Assembly: GCA_028023455.1 (NCBI GenBank)
Contig: JAQFVV010012477.1
Coordinates: 1,797,501-1,861,500 of the forward strand
Origin: Epiperipatus broadwayi
Lineage: Eukaryota > Onychophora > Udeonychophora > Euonychophora > Peripatidae
Direction of reading: 5' to 3'
Length of the DNA stretch: 64,000 bases
Shown here one piece after another: positions 12,970 to 25,274 of this stretch. A model generated the notes under the pieces. The model saw nothing but the letters and a program-made list of their open reading frames with translations. It had not been told where the DNA came from and ran no database searches. Both the position numbers and the translations under genes were made by a program. Each line of letters begins with the position of its first letter. The first letter of the stretch is position 1.

Positions 12970-14285
12970 GCCTACCGTAAATATATTAGCAAAAGCAATG
13001 AACATTTTTTTGTATAATGAAAAGATAGAAGATGAAATAAAATTATTGCTTATTTTTTGGAAAATATTCTAAGATGAATTAGAAGATTATTCGGATCTTA
13101 TTTAAAAAAGGAAGAATTATGGAATATGATAAATCAATATTAATATGAGTTGTATAAACTAAAATATCAAAAAAATATATTTTATAAGTGAATACGACTT
13201 ATAGGGATATAATGATATAAAATAAAATATGAAGAGATGAGCTGAAATCTAATAATTATGACAAGAGAAGCCAGTTTTTTTATAGGTGTCTGTACCGGAA
13301 TAACAAAGATTATAAAATAAGATTGTATATTTTAATATGTATTTTAATATAATTATACTTTAAAACTAAGAAGTGCACTGAATTCAAACCAAGGATCTTA
13401 GGATAAACAATTAAACGTTATAAGAAGATTAAAAACATTTATTATTTGTGTATTTTTTCTTTAAAATACTGTATTTTTTTACAATAATTTTGCAAGTTTG
13501 GGGAGAGAAAGAATGGAAGCAAAAGAAGAAATTGAAACTATTGACCATCATCATGGTGAGAGATGTTAATATATTGTATAGGAAGATTTTAAAAAACAAA
13601 AAATGATTGAAAATATAGGAAAATTTTCAATCTAAATTTTTATTTGTTTAGAATATACCTTTATTATTATAACAATAATGATAATGATATAGGTAATATA
13701 TGTGTTTATTGATATTTTAAATATAGGTATTATTTTTATAATATAACATTAAATTTAAAGACATTAAAATTAAGTGTATGTGTTATGATTATTTTTTATA
13801 TATCTTATATGAATTGCCTCATCGATGTATAAAAAAAAACTGAAGGACAGTAATTGGTAATTTGGTTATATTATACAATATATTTTAATATGCAAAAAGG
13901 TAAATTTATATTAGTAAAGGAGATGGTATATGTTTACATTGTTAATTTATTTTACTAGTCCAAATTTATATAATACATAATTATGGATCATGAAGAATTA
14001 TATTTCAAGAATAAAATGTGATTGTCTGACACATGTGTAATATTATGAGTGATGTGTGGGATTGAATGTATATAGTACTTCATTATATTTATAATTGATC
14101 TCAAATATTATTAAGCATTAAAAGTATAATATGATGTTTGTCATTAATATATGGTATTTTTTTTGACAAGTGGTCTTTTATAAACCAGGTTTTATAAACT
14201 ATAGGAAGATAAAGTGTTATATACCTAAATTAAAAATGTAATTTCTATATCAATGCTTTAGGTTAATGAATGAATATTGGATAAA
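12970..14285. other. AT-rich, purine-skewed DNA
   Basis: The plus strand is noticeably rich in A and G ('gaagaa', 'gaaag') compared with its surroundings. That can be a trace of an ancient plus-strand coding element leading into the ORF1-like relic at 14290, but stops are dense and no protein motif is recognisable. Confidence 0.35.
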
Positions 14286-14289
14286 TTAA

Positions 14290-14562
14290 AATGTCAGAAT
14301 AATTGATTATAAATCCAGAAGAACTAATATTGTGTGTAATGGGTTAGATCTAAATGATGCCCATATTTTATGAAGTATTGAGAATATTTTTAGGACAGAT
14401 AACCACTTCACTCCTTCAGAGCTTAAGAGAAAAGCCATGATTCTAGAGGCAATTGTCATTGAAATAATAATGATTACCATAGATCATGACTGTTAAAGAA
14501 TGAATGTTAGATATCTAACTTCCAAAAATGCACTATTTAAGTTACTTTCTTATTCAAAGTGA
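14290..14562 (+). pseudogene. LINE ORF1-like relic (fragment)
   Basis: One frame reads about 90 codons with two internal stops (the second follows 'TIDHDC') before a final TGA. It contains the string 'YKSRRTNIVCNGLDLNDAHI', which resembles the 'SRR-x-NI-x-IxG(I/L)' motif that follows the coiled coil in ORF1-type proteins of many invertebrate non-LTR retrotransposons. It continues with a helix-like 'SELKRKAMILEAIVIEI' segment. The resemblance is from memory of the motif, not a search. The fragment is short, broken and has no recognisable reverse transcriptase next to it. It could instead be another coiled-coil transposon protein. Confidence is low to moderate. Confidence 0.35.
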
Positions 14563-14564
14563 TA

Positions 14565-16790
14565 TCTTAAATAATAAATTATATTTTATGCATCGTATGT
14601 TAGTAACATGAATATGAATCTATGACTGTTTTTCCTATAGAAAGCAAGGATAGTTTAAGGAATGATAAATGAGCTATGCAAAACAAATAAAGAAAGTTCT
14701 TATAAAAAAGAATAAGATATGATTACAAATTATTAAATGAGATAAAAATATGAAGTTTGTAAAAGAAATGTTTATGATAAGTAGGATGGATGAAGGTAAA
14801 ATACTAAAGGTAAAACATTCTTGATTTCCATTTTATTTATGATATTTTATTATATTGCATAGACAATATAAATATTAAAAAGTGATTTGATAATTACAGA
14901 TATATCAATACAGTAATTATACAATTGCATTGTATTGTATTTTTAATAAATTTAAGAAATGGTAAATAAATAATCTACCACCCAGGTATTATTAGTAATT
15001 CATAGTTCCTAAAAGAAAAATATAAGAATTGAAACTTTCTTATATGAAAATGTATGAATATGTATGTTGGCAATATTGAAATACCTTTTTAAAACTGAGT
15101 AAATGATTCATATATGAGGAAATAAATGAAAAAATTATAAAAATTTTATATATATTTATTGTATTTATTAATATCGCAAGATTTCTAATAAAGAATTTGA
15201 ATGAGATGCCATTAAATATTTTTAGTAATAAAGAAAATTTATTAATTCTTAAATATTATCAGTTGTAAAATAATTAAAACTAGATAAATCAAATATCTGC
15301 TACATTTGATTTATACTCTAATAGGAGTAATGTCTGATTTACTTGTCAATCTGTTTAGAATTCATGTATATGAAAAGATATCTAAAATCAAATTATAACG
15401 TATTTTATGTTCAGAGCATTAAGAAAATTTATCCTAATTATAGAGTCACAAATACTTTTTAAAATTATGTTGGTTATTATAAAATTTTAAGATCATAAAA
15501 GTGTATAGAAATTTGGAAAATGATTACATATCAGTTATTGCATTATTTAAACTAGATAACACTTAATAAGATAATTATAATATTTATTTGAAAGATATAA
15601 GGAGTAACTTATTGCTAAAATAATTAATATTTCCAAAGACTAATTTATAGAAGATTATATTTTAATTAAGGATAAGTAATGTGATTACAAGAGAATGCTT
15701 ATTCTACTGATTGGGTATTATTTGTGTAAATGTAAGATCAATTAATGAAAATTATTTTCATAAGTTATTATCTTAATGCTAACTTAGTGATTCAATTATT
15801 ATTATTTGTTTACTATTGAAGCTAAATGGCTTGTTAAATAGTTAATTTAGTTAGCATTTGCAAATTCTAAAATTATTATTGTTATTTAGATGATTGAATT
15901 TCAATTAAATCCCTCTTATCATTCAATTATCTAAGCATTAACCATTAGCATTATTATTGAAGAAGTAATCATTATCCCTGGAATTTTAATGAGATAATTT
16001 AATAGAAAATTAGTTTTATTTAATATGTATTTTAAACTTATAATATTATAGTTTATTACTAGTATAGTGGAATATGTAGTTATTTAAATAACAGCAGTAA
16101 TTATTTAAATATGAATGTCCTGTGTTAGTCATTGTTTGTTATAGGGATATTCCTAATGAATTGTAATATGAAAGTGTGTGGAAAACTTCTACAATGGATA
16201 ATGGCAGTGCCATTAGAAATGTATTTTATATACTTTACAATGTTAAAACATGTACTGTGACCTCATCTGTAGAATATCTCATATCAATTATAATTATGAA
16301 GCAGAGTCTTAATAATAGTATTTGTATTTTATTTTAGGCTGAGCTATATTCTATTCATTGTAGCTTGTGAAAATCAGTTAGTTTAGGTTCTTTATAAGTT
16401 TTTGTAGTGTTGTACTATTCAGATCTGGAGGTTACAATAGTAAGATTGGTTTTTAGCACCCAATGTGGTACCCAATTATTTGTGTAATCAGATCAAGTAT
16501 ATATATATATATATTGTAACTTAATTAATGTAGTTCAAAAGATATTACCATACCTGAGTAGTCTACAATATATAAGATCATAATATTTAAAATAACGTTG
16601 GATTTCTCAAGTAAACACTAACAATAATTATAAGCAAATTATTAATAACAAGTATTATAACTCAGGTATATGAAATCACGTGAGTTGAGTACACTAGTAA
16701 TTCAATAAAATATAACTCAGGTATACAGACAGTAGGTTTTATCCACTTTCATTTCTTGGTTTGATGTTAAGTGCATGTTTAAACAAATAC
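14565..16790. other. AT-rich DNA, nothing firmly recognised
   Basis: Mostly AT-rich DNA with dense stops. A short direct repeat ('tataactcaggtata') occurs near 16658 and 16721. No gene was recognised. The first kilobase could belong to the same ancient element as the ORF1-like relic. Confidence 0.45.
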
Positions 16791-16799
16791 TAAGTGAAT

Positions 16800-16900
16800 A
16801 TGGTCTAGCAGGGCGCCACTAGATTATTTGAATCTAGACATGGTTATATCTAATAACCTTTCACATGTACCGGGTTTGAATCCCTTCTTGGTACTTTATT
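16800..16900 (+). repeat. Possible tRNA-derived SINE relic
   Basis: The string 'ccgggtttgaatccctt' near 16870-16886 matches the RNA polymerase III B box (GGTTCGAANCC type) in its T-arm context. The upstream ~65 bases are GC-richer than the surroundings and could hold a decayed A box ('ggtctagcagggcgccac'). No cloverleaf can be folded with confidence, and no second copy is seen in the window. Confidence 0.3.
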
Positions 16901-16904
16901 TCTA

Positions 16905-18235
16905 ATAAAATGGGAGATTTTGCTTTTTGAGCCATATCACTATATGCACTAATATTTAGGTAAAAGTAAAACATCTTTAAACCAAAGTGGAGTATATTAG
17001 ACATAAATCATTTCTCAGATCTTAACATAACAAATGTGTTTCAATATTTTTATAAGTTTACTAGCTCAGATTATATATAACTAATTTAGGATGGCAATTC
17101 ACTCATCCTTGCATGAAATAGATGATGGGATGTGGTTATAATAATACTAAGAGATCACTAAATATTATGAAATTAATATTTATTTATGGCCTTTAAACAT
17201 TTAAACAGCTCATTAATTAAAACATTGATGACGATGATGATGATGATAATAATAACGATAATGACAAGGGTTTCAACTACAGCTCTAGGACTAAGCCTAA
17301 ACATAAAACTAATTTTTATAAAGAAATTCATAATTATTGCTTAATTTTAGCATTTTTACTTATATCTTAAATAACTAATATTCAACCACTGATGATGATG
17401 AATAATCACACTTAACAAAGACTACACTTAATGAAATATATACGCCTCGTTTAATAAAACAAACTAATATTTATTACTGCATTTCTAACATATACATAAA
17501 AATTTCTAGATAAACATGAAAATTGACATGAATAATAATAATGATAATAATTGATTATCTAACAATCCTCAGATTAATTTCAAGTTCTTCCCCCTTTCCC
17601 TTCAAATGTATTTTGTATTAAGTTGGATGTCACATTGACCATGATTTTCACTCCATGAGAAAAGTATTTCAAGAAAAAAATATTATCTGCTCATTAGCAC
17701 ACATACTTTATAAATCTAACATGTAAGTAGAATGTTAAAAAAAATGTTAATAGAATTGAAAGAGCAAGTTTTAGAAACAAGTTTTAAATTATTTTCTCCC
17801 CCTCTCTTCTACCTCTGAAATGCTATACTTAACTTGAAACAAAATAATCTAATATTCTAATACTACTTGTTACTTCACATTCACTCGCAATTATACACAT
17901 ATAAAAATATTATTATGTATGTGCGTGTTTTATCCCATAATAACAAAATATTATTTAAAACCAAAATAATAATAATATATTAGTTAAAACTAAAATCATA
18001 ATACCAAAAAAAATTATATTACATATTCATATTTCATAACTGTAAAATTAATAAACAAATAATTTTGATACATTCAAGATAATTTATGAAGCTCAAAGTT
18101 ATTATTAGTAAGACATTCTTGTTTTTAATCGATCTGAATAGTCTTTAAAAGTTCTTTAAATAAAATATACCACTTATTATTGCTAAAATGTTTATTAAGA
18201 CTCTGATATCATAAAGAAAATAGATATAAAAAGTC
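16905..18235. other. AT-rich DNA with a (GAT)n-like tract
   Basis: An imperfect GAT/AAT trinucleotide tract lies at about 17226-17262. The rest is AT-rich DNA with stops in all frames. No gene was recognised. Confidence 0.5.
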
Positions 18236-18239
18236 ATAT

Positions 18240-18760
18240 TACCGATCTTTTGTTTGTGGCGAATTTCCAAGGGTTCAAACTTGTCTTGTATAATGTCTAT
18301 ATTTCTGCAGCTACCATTTCCATTTTACGTGGGAACAATCTCTTTCTTGAGGTGTATAACTATTTGATGATGATGACTCTATTGAGGTTATTTGCTTTAG
18401 TGGACAATTTGGAAATCATTATATTAATTTTTCTTCTCTTCCTGTCAAGCATGATTCTTAGTGGATGAAATACAGCGGTTGTTTTCACATTTATAAATTT
18501 TCTTGAGTTTAAAATCAGTTGCTGGAACAATTAATTGGACTTGATCATCTTTCATCGAATGCAGGTGAATGCTTTCTTCCTTCTATTAAAAACATCTTAT
18601 TTCTCTGGTCAGTTGAAAGGTGTATATTATTTGAGACACAACATCTTTTCTTTCCTATGTGATGTGCAGCTTCCCCAGATGGTCCGAAAAAGATGGGACA
18701 TACATATAATTTTTCTAGCCAGCCATTTCTTATATTTTCAACATTCAATTTAATAGTTTA
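18240..18760. other. Slightly GC-richer unique stretch, possible decayed coding or exon-like DNA
   Basis: Base composition is visibly less AT-rich than the flanks, and opposed ORFs cover it (plus 18250-18468 and 18535-18753; minus 18545-18748). The minus ORF has a more protein-like composition (it includes 'FFGPSGEAAHHIGKKRCC') than most chance ORFs here, and a second minus frame stays open further along. I recognise no family. It could be a decayed transposon segment or untranslated sequence of a host gene. Confidence 0.25.
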
Positions 18761-20395
18761 ATAATCTGAATCATAATCACAATATAATAATAATTCCAGA
18801 CAGCTTTTTATATCCAATTTTTAGCTAACTTAACCAATCAGAGATAGCGTCACTTGCTATTTTTGGACAAATTCATTTTAATTAGATCTCTAATTTATTT
18901 TCAACTAAATTATTTTTCAACTGAAAAGTTTAATCCTTTTTCCAGACACTTTTGTTTTAAAAAAATAGACTTAATCCTTATTTCCTTTCTTTTTTTTACA
19001 TCTAGGTAACATTTCAAATCTTTGAGCTTCCTTCTTTAGATCTTAAGATAAGACAATTTCAAAATTAGAGTTCCCACCCAAATTAAGCTCCCAAAGTGAC
19101 AAACAATCATTTACAAAAAAACAAAATTGCTACAAAGATAGATATCTGATTAAACAGATTTCCTCTTTTAACATAAAATTGTACAAAAAAAATAATTTGA
19201 CAGATTTAATCCTTCCTTTTCTTTCAATATTTAATAAATGTAAATTTCTGTATGTAATGTACACACATCCTTCATTATTTCAAATCATTCATAAACTAAC
19301 ATTAAATAATATAATTGCTAGCTTAGTAATTATAACCCTATTATTTAATTAAATCTGTAACTTTTAAATCCCAATTACAATTATAGAAAAGCAAAATAGA
19401 AGTATAGAATAAGATATTAGAATTGATCAAGCATAGGTTAGTTTTAAAGAAAGTTAAAATGTTGAATATTTGAAATATAAAACAATTAAATAGTTTACAC
19501 ATACATTGCCTATACGTATGCGTTATAACTTTGCTTTTTAACAGAAAATTTAAATATTAAATGTGTGTGCTGCTCTTTTTGAGATTTATTAACACACAAA
19601 CAAGTAAAGCATATAATTGTTGTCCCACTCTCTCTCTGTTTAAAGCTTTTAGAACTGGACCTTGTAGGGTTTAAACTTGGATGCCCTACAACTTCCTTTA
19701 TGGTTATATAAAAATGTGATGATGATTTTGTTTTACACTTTCTTACATGCACATTACTATAAATTTGGCTAGTGACCAAATTGCAATGGCACAATATATA
19801 TATATATAAGTATTTTAAATGATTATATAAGTGTTTTTATAGTATACAAGAATTTAGGGTAAGATAGAATATATAAATTTTCAATTATGACATTTAAAGC
19901 AGAGGGCCAATATATTGAAACACAAACATAAATGTTTTATATTGTGATAATAGATATTATTCTACCATAGTATTGAGAATTAAATAGTTTATAAAATGAT
20001 CTCAATTGATATGATCTTTTTTAAAAGTATATGGAATAATATATAACTAATGATCTTACTATCATATTTATAAGTTGTGAAATATTTATATCTTCAATAA
20101 ATTCATAATAGTATTGTATGTGCTATGATGACTGTGACCATGATTCACGACCATGATTCAAGAGAAGAGTGAGGAAAGCTTATATTGAGGGTTATATTTT
20201 CCAAAAGATAATAGTTAATGAAAAGGTAAAACTGTTTTGCTTATAAAATATGAATGAGTAAAATGGTGACAATATTTTTTGTTGATTATGGGAAGATGGT
20301 TAAGTAAATAAAATTGGTATTCTGAAAAAGTATCATAAGTAGTAAAAAGAAAAAAAGGATTTTAATTTAATAGTATAAGATAGTATTCAGCTTAA
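18761..20395. other. AT-rich DNA with a possible SINE trace
   Basis: Mostly plain AT-rich DNA. On the minus strand at about 19650-19690 'gtagggcatccaa' recalls a block I remember from cephalopod short interspersed repeats, but the match is short. The minus ORF 19510-19794 crosses it and looks like chance. Nothing else recognised. Confidence 0.3.
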
Positions 20396-20400
20396 TAAAA

Positions 20401-20776
20401 ATGAATGAAACTGAAGATGTCAATCTAATGAAAACCCTTAGTCCTGAGAGTTCTTTGGTATAAATAAACTAAATAAAATAATGCAATTTATGAATAAAAT
20501 AAATAATAAATTTGATTATAAATTTGATGGAATGAAGAATGAAAATTTAAAATCTAGGGATGATATAAATTTGAATTTGATGCTATGAAGAGGAAAATAT
20601 AAAAACTAGGAATGATATAAATGATAAAGTAGAAAAGAATGAAAAATCTATTGAGTCTTTAAAAGAAGATATAAGCAGTAAATTTGAAAAAAAAAATGAA
20701 AAAGTTATGGAGGATTTTTAAAATTGACTGGATAAATTTGAGAAATTGGAACTCAGAATTAATAGATTCTAAAATG
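20401..20776 (+). pseudogene. Decayed coiled-coil (gag- or ORF1-like) reading frame
   Basis: Starting from an ATG at 20401, the DNA translates into Lys/Glu/Asp/Asn-rich helical text spread over shifting frames, with several stops and at least two frameshifts. One stretch reads 'NDINDKVEKNEKSIESLKED', with the spacing of hydrophobic residues expected of a coiled coil. This is like the N-terminal part of the gag-like ORF at 44586 and of many LTR or LINE first ORFs. No downstream enzyme domain was seen. Assignment to a retroelement is inference from composition and from the similar relics in the window. Confidence 0.35.
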
Positions 20777-20929
20777 CACACATATCAAGAAATGGTATAA
20801 AAATAATTGAAAATAAGTTTACATATTATGGATAGTGATTCTATATAATTTTAATACAGATTACATAATTTTCCTTTTTATATATGCATAAATATATAAT
20901 AAATCGATGTATATTTTCATATAATAACA

Positions 20930-21200
20930 TTAAATAATAATAATGATAATAATAACAGCTACATCTCTTTATAGCTTAGCCTATCTGTGGACACTAAATT
21001 TATATAGTATATAGCAAGCAATAAAATGGTTTGAAAGTCATTTATATTTTGGTTAGTTAAACTATGATTCATCAACCATGTTTTACAAATTATATATATG
21101 GCCTTTTTGTTTTGTTTATAGAGAGCAACATGATTATTATTTGCTAGTCCCTCCTGCACCCCCATTAAATATTTAGATTATCATTTTCTGGAGTAGTTAA
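20930..21200 (+). repeat. Dispersed repeat D5, copy 1
   Basis: Matches 31755-32040 in the same orientation over about 260 bases. Shared blocks include 'gcctatctgtgg.cac', 'aaaatggttt', 'aaccatgtttta', 'agagagcaa' and 'tttagattatcatttcctgg' (one base differs here). Both copies are preceded by AAT-type triplet DNA. Non-coding. The short minus ORF in this copy (20959-21165) is not kept in the other. Confidence 0.8.
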
Positions 21201-22190
21201 TAAAGATGCCTATGTTTATATTTTTTTTTCTTAATTAGCCCTAAGAATTTTCTTTGTACAGTTGCTTCTCAGCTTCTGAAATTCTGATCAGTTTGTTCTC
21301 CAAGTTGAGATTAGTTGGTTAAATATATGATTTCCTTTCTTTAGCTATGCATGTTTATGTCCAGAGAGTTCCATTGATGTAAAATCAAATATACAGATGA
21401 ACGGAAAAATCCTTCAATAGGTGGTTTGCTTTCTAGTGCATTTTGTTCATTATGCAAGACATAAATGGAGATTTATCTTGCTGTTGATAAAAGCAACATT
21501 AATAATGTAACATTTTCTAATTAATTTCATTCACTGCACTTGATAGAGCAAAACAAATAAATGTCATTTCTTCTTTTTTCACACACACATATATATATAT
21601 ATTGTGAATAACAGATGTTTGTTTACCTCTCTGTTGTTGACATAAATGATAACAATGACATAAATTTATTATATTTTAGAATTTTATATATATATATGAA
21701 AACATTAGAATGTATATAAAAGAATACACTTGTAATTTTCTAATTTTGGTTATTATTATTTTTATATCATTTTAATACAATTCACATATTTTATTTTTAT
21801 CCCTTTTTTGTTTATTGTTACTGTTGCATCTTAACTATTCTCAGTTATAAGATTAATTTTATAAATGTCAATAAAAGGGATACTAATGATGATAAAGGTA
21901 ACTTGATAGAAAATCTCTGAAATATTTTACAAATATGTTTTTGTTGATAACATCCTTACAACACCCTTTCCCTAACAGATAAATACCAGCATCATTAACA
22001 ACTATACATAATATAAGCAAATAATTGTACATTTTACTATATACATCTTAAAACAACAACCCTCACTGCTATCTCCTTAGGAAGAATTGATCAAAGGAAA
22101 CCCTAATTACAACTATGATTGAGCTAATAAACTACACAATTTTTGTATGTACTATTAGAGTATAGTGACAAGATGATCTAATGCTAATTA
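21200..22190. other. AT-rich DNA, possible trailing LTR of the minus-strand relic
   Basis: This lies just downstream, in minus-strand sense, of the integrase-like relic ending near 22196. A purine-rich run read on the minus strand near 22068-22085 ('aaggagatagcagtgaggg') could be a polypurine tract. If so, an LTR would cover part of 21600-22065, but I found no matching copy upstream of the gag-like start, so no LTR is called. Confidence 0.25.
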
Positions 22191-22195
22191 CTGCT

Positions 22196-23621
22196 AGTAC
22201 ATCAGTCTAAGGCTTTGTGTATTGGAAGTTCCTCTAAGCCTATCTGGTGTATCAATCATATAGGCATTTTCTCCATCTTTTTCTGTATCCTATAGATAAC
22301 TTCATATAAGTTGAAAAACTTCTTATATTGGTGCTTCTGTGGCTAACTACCATGGGCTTCAATTTAATTCTGACTTGCTTATTGCACATAGTACTACTAA
22401 TGTACCTAATTATATATATATTTTCCTACCAAATCTATAATGGCCCATACCAAATCAAATGTTAGATAAATAACCTGTTTTAATTTATAACAATATAATA
22501 GGTTTGGGTTCATAGAATTGTAAGATCCTTTCCTAATAACTAAGATCATGAAAATATAGACATCAAGTTTCAACAAGACTAAAGATTATTGGCAGAAGCA
22601 TTATCAGTTTGGTTTTCATTGTCACTGGATATTTATAAAAAAAACTCCACATCATATGAGCAGTGTGAATTTCTGCCAGCCTATATATTCTGAAACATAT
22701 CAAAAAATACAGTTTCCTTATACCATATAAAATTTTTATTATTGATTAAAGATTCATGGTTGGACCTGTACCTGTTCACATTCTTTCTATCATTTTGATA
22801 AACATTAGAATTTCTTACTATGAAATAAAAAACTTCTGCCTGCTCAATCATTATCAGCCGTAGAATAACATGAACAAAATATATTGACACTGTTTTGCCT
22901 TTTGAATATCTTTTCATAGTTATATTTTTCCATGTAATACTTTATCATGCCTAACCCATTAAGTTATATCACGTTTGTTACTTAAGGGCCTAAAATAACC
23001 TTTATCCTCTTTTACTAAATTGTCCCAATGATAATATCTTTATTGTCAGAAATATTATCTCCCATATTCCTTATTTTTATGTGCCTCTCCCTTAAGCCAA
23101 GTTTGTCTACTAAGACAACATTGTTTCATCACTATTTTCTGAAAATTTAAAGATCTCAAAATCAGTTGTTTAATCAACTTGAAATTCGTAATAATCTGTC
23201 TTCTTTATTTCTATCTTATTATTATCTTGGTATTCTTCAAATCCAAAACTACTATTCACAATTGATTAGGATTAGGTACATAATTCCTTAATAAGTTCAT
23301 CTAAGTCATATATCATATCTTGGTGCAGCATATCAGTTGCTATTGTTAATACAATGGCTTCATCTCTAGATCTTTTTAATTCATTAGTGACTCTGGTTTT
23401 TAACTCTTTAAAATTTTTTTGAACTTGCATTATTCAATTCTTTAGATTAGCATTTATTTTTGCATTGGGTTTCTTAGAGGTGGCATTTAATTTGGCATAT
23501 AGTTGGTGAAATTATTCCATATTTTATTTTTTAACCTAGTGAGAATCTTTAAAATAGTTTTCCAAACATTTGTGTTGCCTATATCTCTAGTTTCAATCCA
23601 ATCTTCATTAGTATCAGTCAT
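22196..23621 (-). pseudogene. Decayed Ty3/Gypsy-type polyprotein remnant
   Basis: Read on the minus strand, an ATG at 23621 starts 'MTDTNEDWIETRDIGNTNVW', followed after a frameshift by about 90 codons of helical, Lys/Asn-rich text (about 23500-23270) and an acidic stretch. This is the layout of a gag N-terminus. Near 22290-22200 the text 'ENAYMIDTPDRLRGTSN' matches the C-terminal integrase motif of Gypsy elements (N-A-Y-x-I/L ... P-x-x-L-R-G-x-x-N). Between them only about 1.4 kb remain, far too little for protease, reverse transcriptase and RNase H, so large deletions must have occurred. Stops and frameshifts are frequent. The two ends could also come from different insertions. Family assignment rests on remembered motifs. 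Confidence 0.45.
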
Positions 23622-24885
23622 AATCTTTAATACTAAGTTAGTACACTAAAGACAAATTATAATAGCTATATATGTATCTTCATGAATATGTATATGTATC
23701 TTTACTTTGTATTTCAAGAATCTGATCATATAAAATTTATCTAAGGCTTTCTACCTTCCTCTGGATCTAAAAAAAATAATCCACTTATCTATTTTTGGAC
23801 AATATATTTATGAGTATCTAAATATTGTATCTTTGTATATTATCTCAAAGCATTTTCTAAAAATTTTGATGATATACTTTATGTCAAAAATAAAATGTAA
23901 TTTTTTCATAGATTGATTTGAAATTACCAAGAACATTTGGGGAAAACAGATAAATTCACAGCATACTGGAACTTTTAATTTTATGACCCAGGAATAAAAA
24001 TTCCAAATTGTAACTGTATTGAAAGCATGTGTGGATGGTTTGTCTTGTTCAATACATTCATAAAATAGTGGCACCAAGTTGTAAACTTTTGGAATCAGTT
24101 AACAGATTTCTTTAGATCTGCTTAATTCTTATGCTAAGTTTACAGTTATAAATGATATGTGCTCATGCTCACCTTTCTTTTAATATATCATTAAATAAAC
24201 CTATCTATAACTCAAGATCACTTGACCATGATATATTCCCAAAACAAAGGTACCTTTGATTGAATCTATACTATACTCATGATATAGATATCTCTATATA
24301 TGATGTTTTAATTCATTCTGAATACATATACATATGGATTATGGGTAGTTCCAAATTATAGACAAATGATTATAAAACATTTAAATATTCTCAGGGTAAA
24401 TACATGTATATTACTAAACTTGTATGCTGAATCATGATTCAAAGTACAAATATGATATAGTTGTGAAATAAATTTATAACAAAAGAAAAACAAAGGAAGT
24501 TAAATTTTGAATTAAATATTTGCTTCATTTTGTATTGTGACATAGATGAGAGGCAACAATAAAATGAAAAACAACAATAAGGTAGTAGTGGTTATTTCTC
24601 TACTTAAGTTTTTAATGAACAAACAAATTAGATAGGATTACTTATTATTTAAAGTTTTATCAAGTGCATGGTTATTAAAATGAAGACAGTCTATTATGTG
24701 CTTAAATAATACCAGTTATAAATAATAACACTTATTGTCACAAATTTGTTTTAACGACAAAAGAATGAAAAAAAGTATATTGAAAGAAAAATGTTAGTCT
24801 TCATTTTAACATAAATGTTAAAGAATTGTAATACAGATTAAATGTCTCAGTTGTATATATATATTATTTCAGTGAGCTTCTGTGT
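23622..24885. other. AT-rich DNA, nothing recognised
   Basis: Low-complexity DNA. The minus ORF 23808-24077 (89 codons) is the longest here, but it has an Ile/Phe/Tyr-rich chance composition and no recognisable motif. Confidence 0.45.
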
Positions 24886-24891
24886 AATGAA

Positions 24892-25271
24892 AATATAATA
24901 GCTTAATAGCTGATGTTTCAGTAAAATAACAAGTGCTTTCCTCCGAGCTTCTTCTTTCTCAAATCATAAAAATGTGTGTGGTGAGATTTAAAAAAATCAT
25001 TCGTTTTTGTTGTGTTATTTTCTCATTCTGAAATTCTATTGGTTAAGACGTTTTAAAAAATATTTTATCCTCCAATAAAAGAAAATAATAATAATTTTAA
25101 ATCTCACCACACAATTGGTTGAGACATTTAAAAACAAAAATTATCCTCCAATAAAAGAAAAATTTTTTTTTAAATCTCACCATACTCATTTTAATGATTT
25201 GATAAAGATGAAGCTCTGAGGAAAGTACTAGTTATTGTACTGAAGCATCAGCTATTTAACTATTATATTAT
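24892..25271. mobile_element. Foldback element with ~115-bp inverted ends and internal duplication
   Basis: The left arm 24892-25003 ('agctgatgtttcagtaaaat', 'gctttcctc.gagcttc', 'aaatcat.aaaatg') is inverted at about 25165-25271. Inside, a ~77-bp unit is repeated in tandem at about 25037-25113 and 25114-25190 ('attggtt.agac.tttaaaa', 'ttatcctccaataaaagaaa', 'aaatctcaccac'). Arms carry substitutions, so the insertion is not recent. No coding capacity and no clear target-site duplication were found. Confidence 0.8.
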
Positions 25272-25274
25272 TAT

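Noticed and set aside
19510-19794. 94-codon minus-strand ORF
   Set aside because: It crosses a microsatellite-like and possibly SINE-derived patch; composition is not protein-like and no motif is seen.
23808-24077. 89-codon minus-strand ORF
   Set aside because: No motif; length is within chance expectation for the number of frames scanned.
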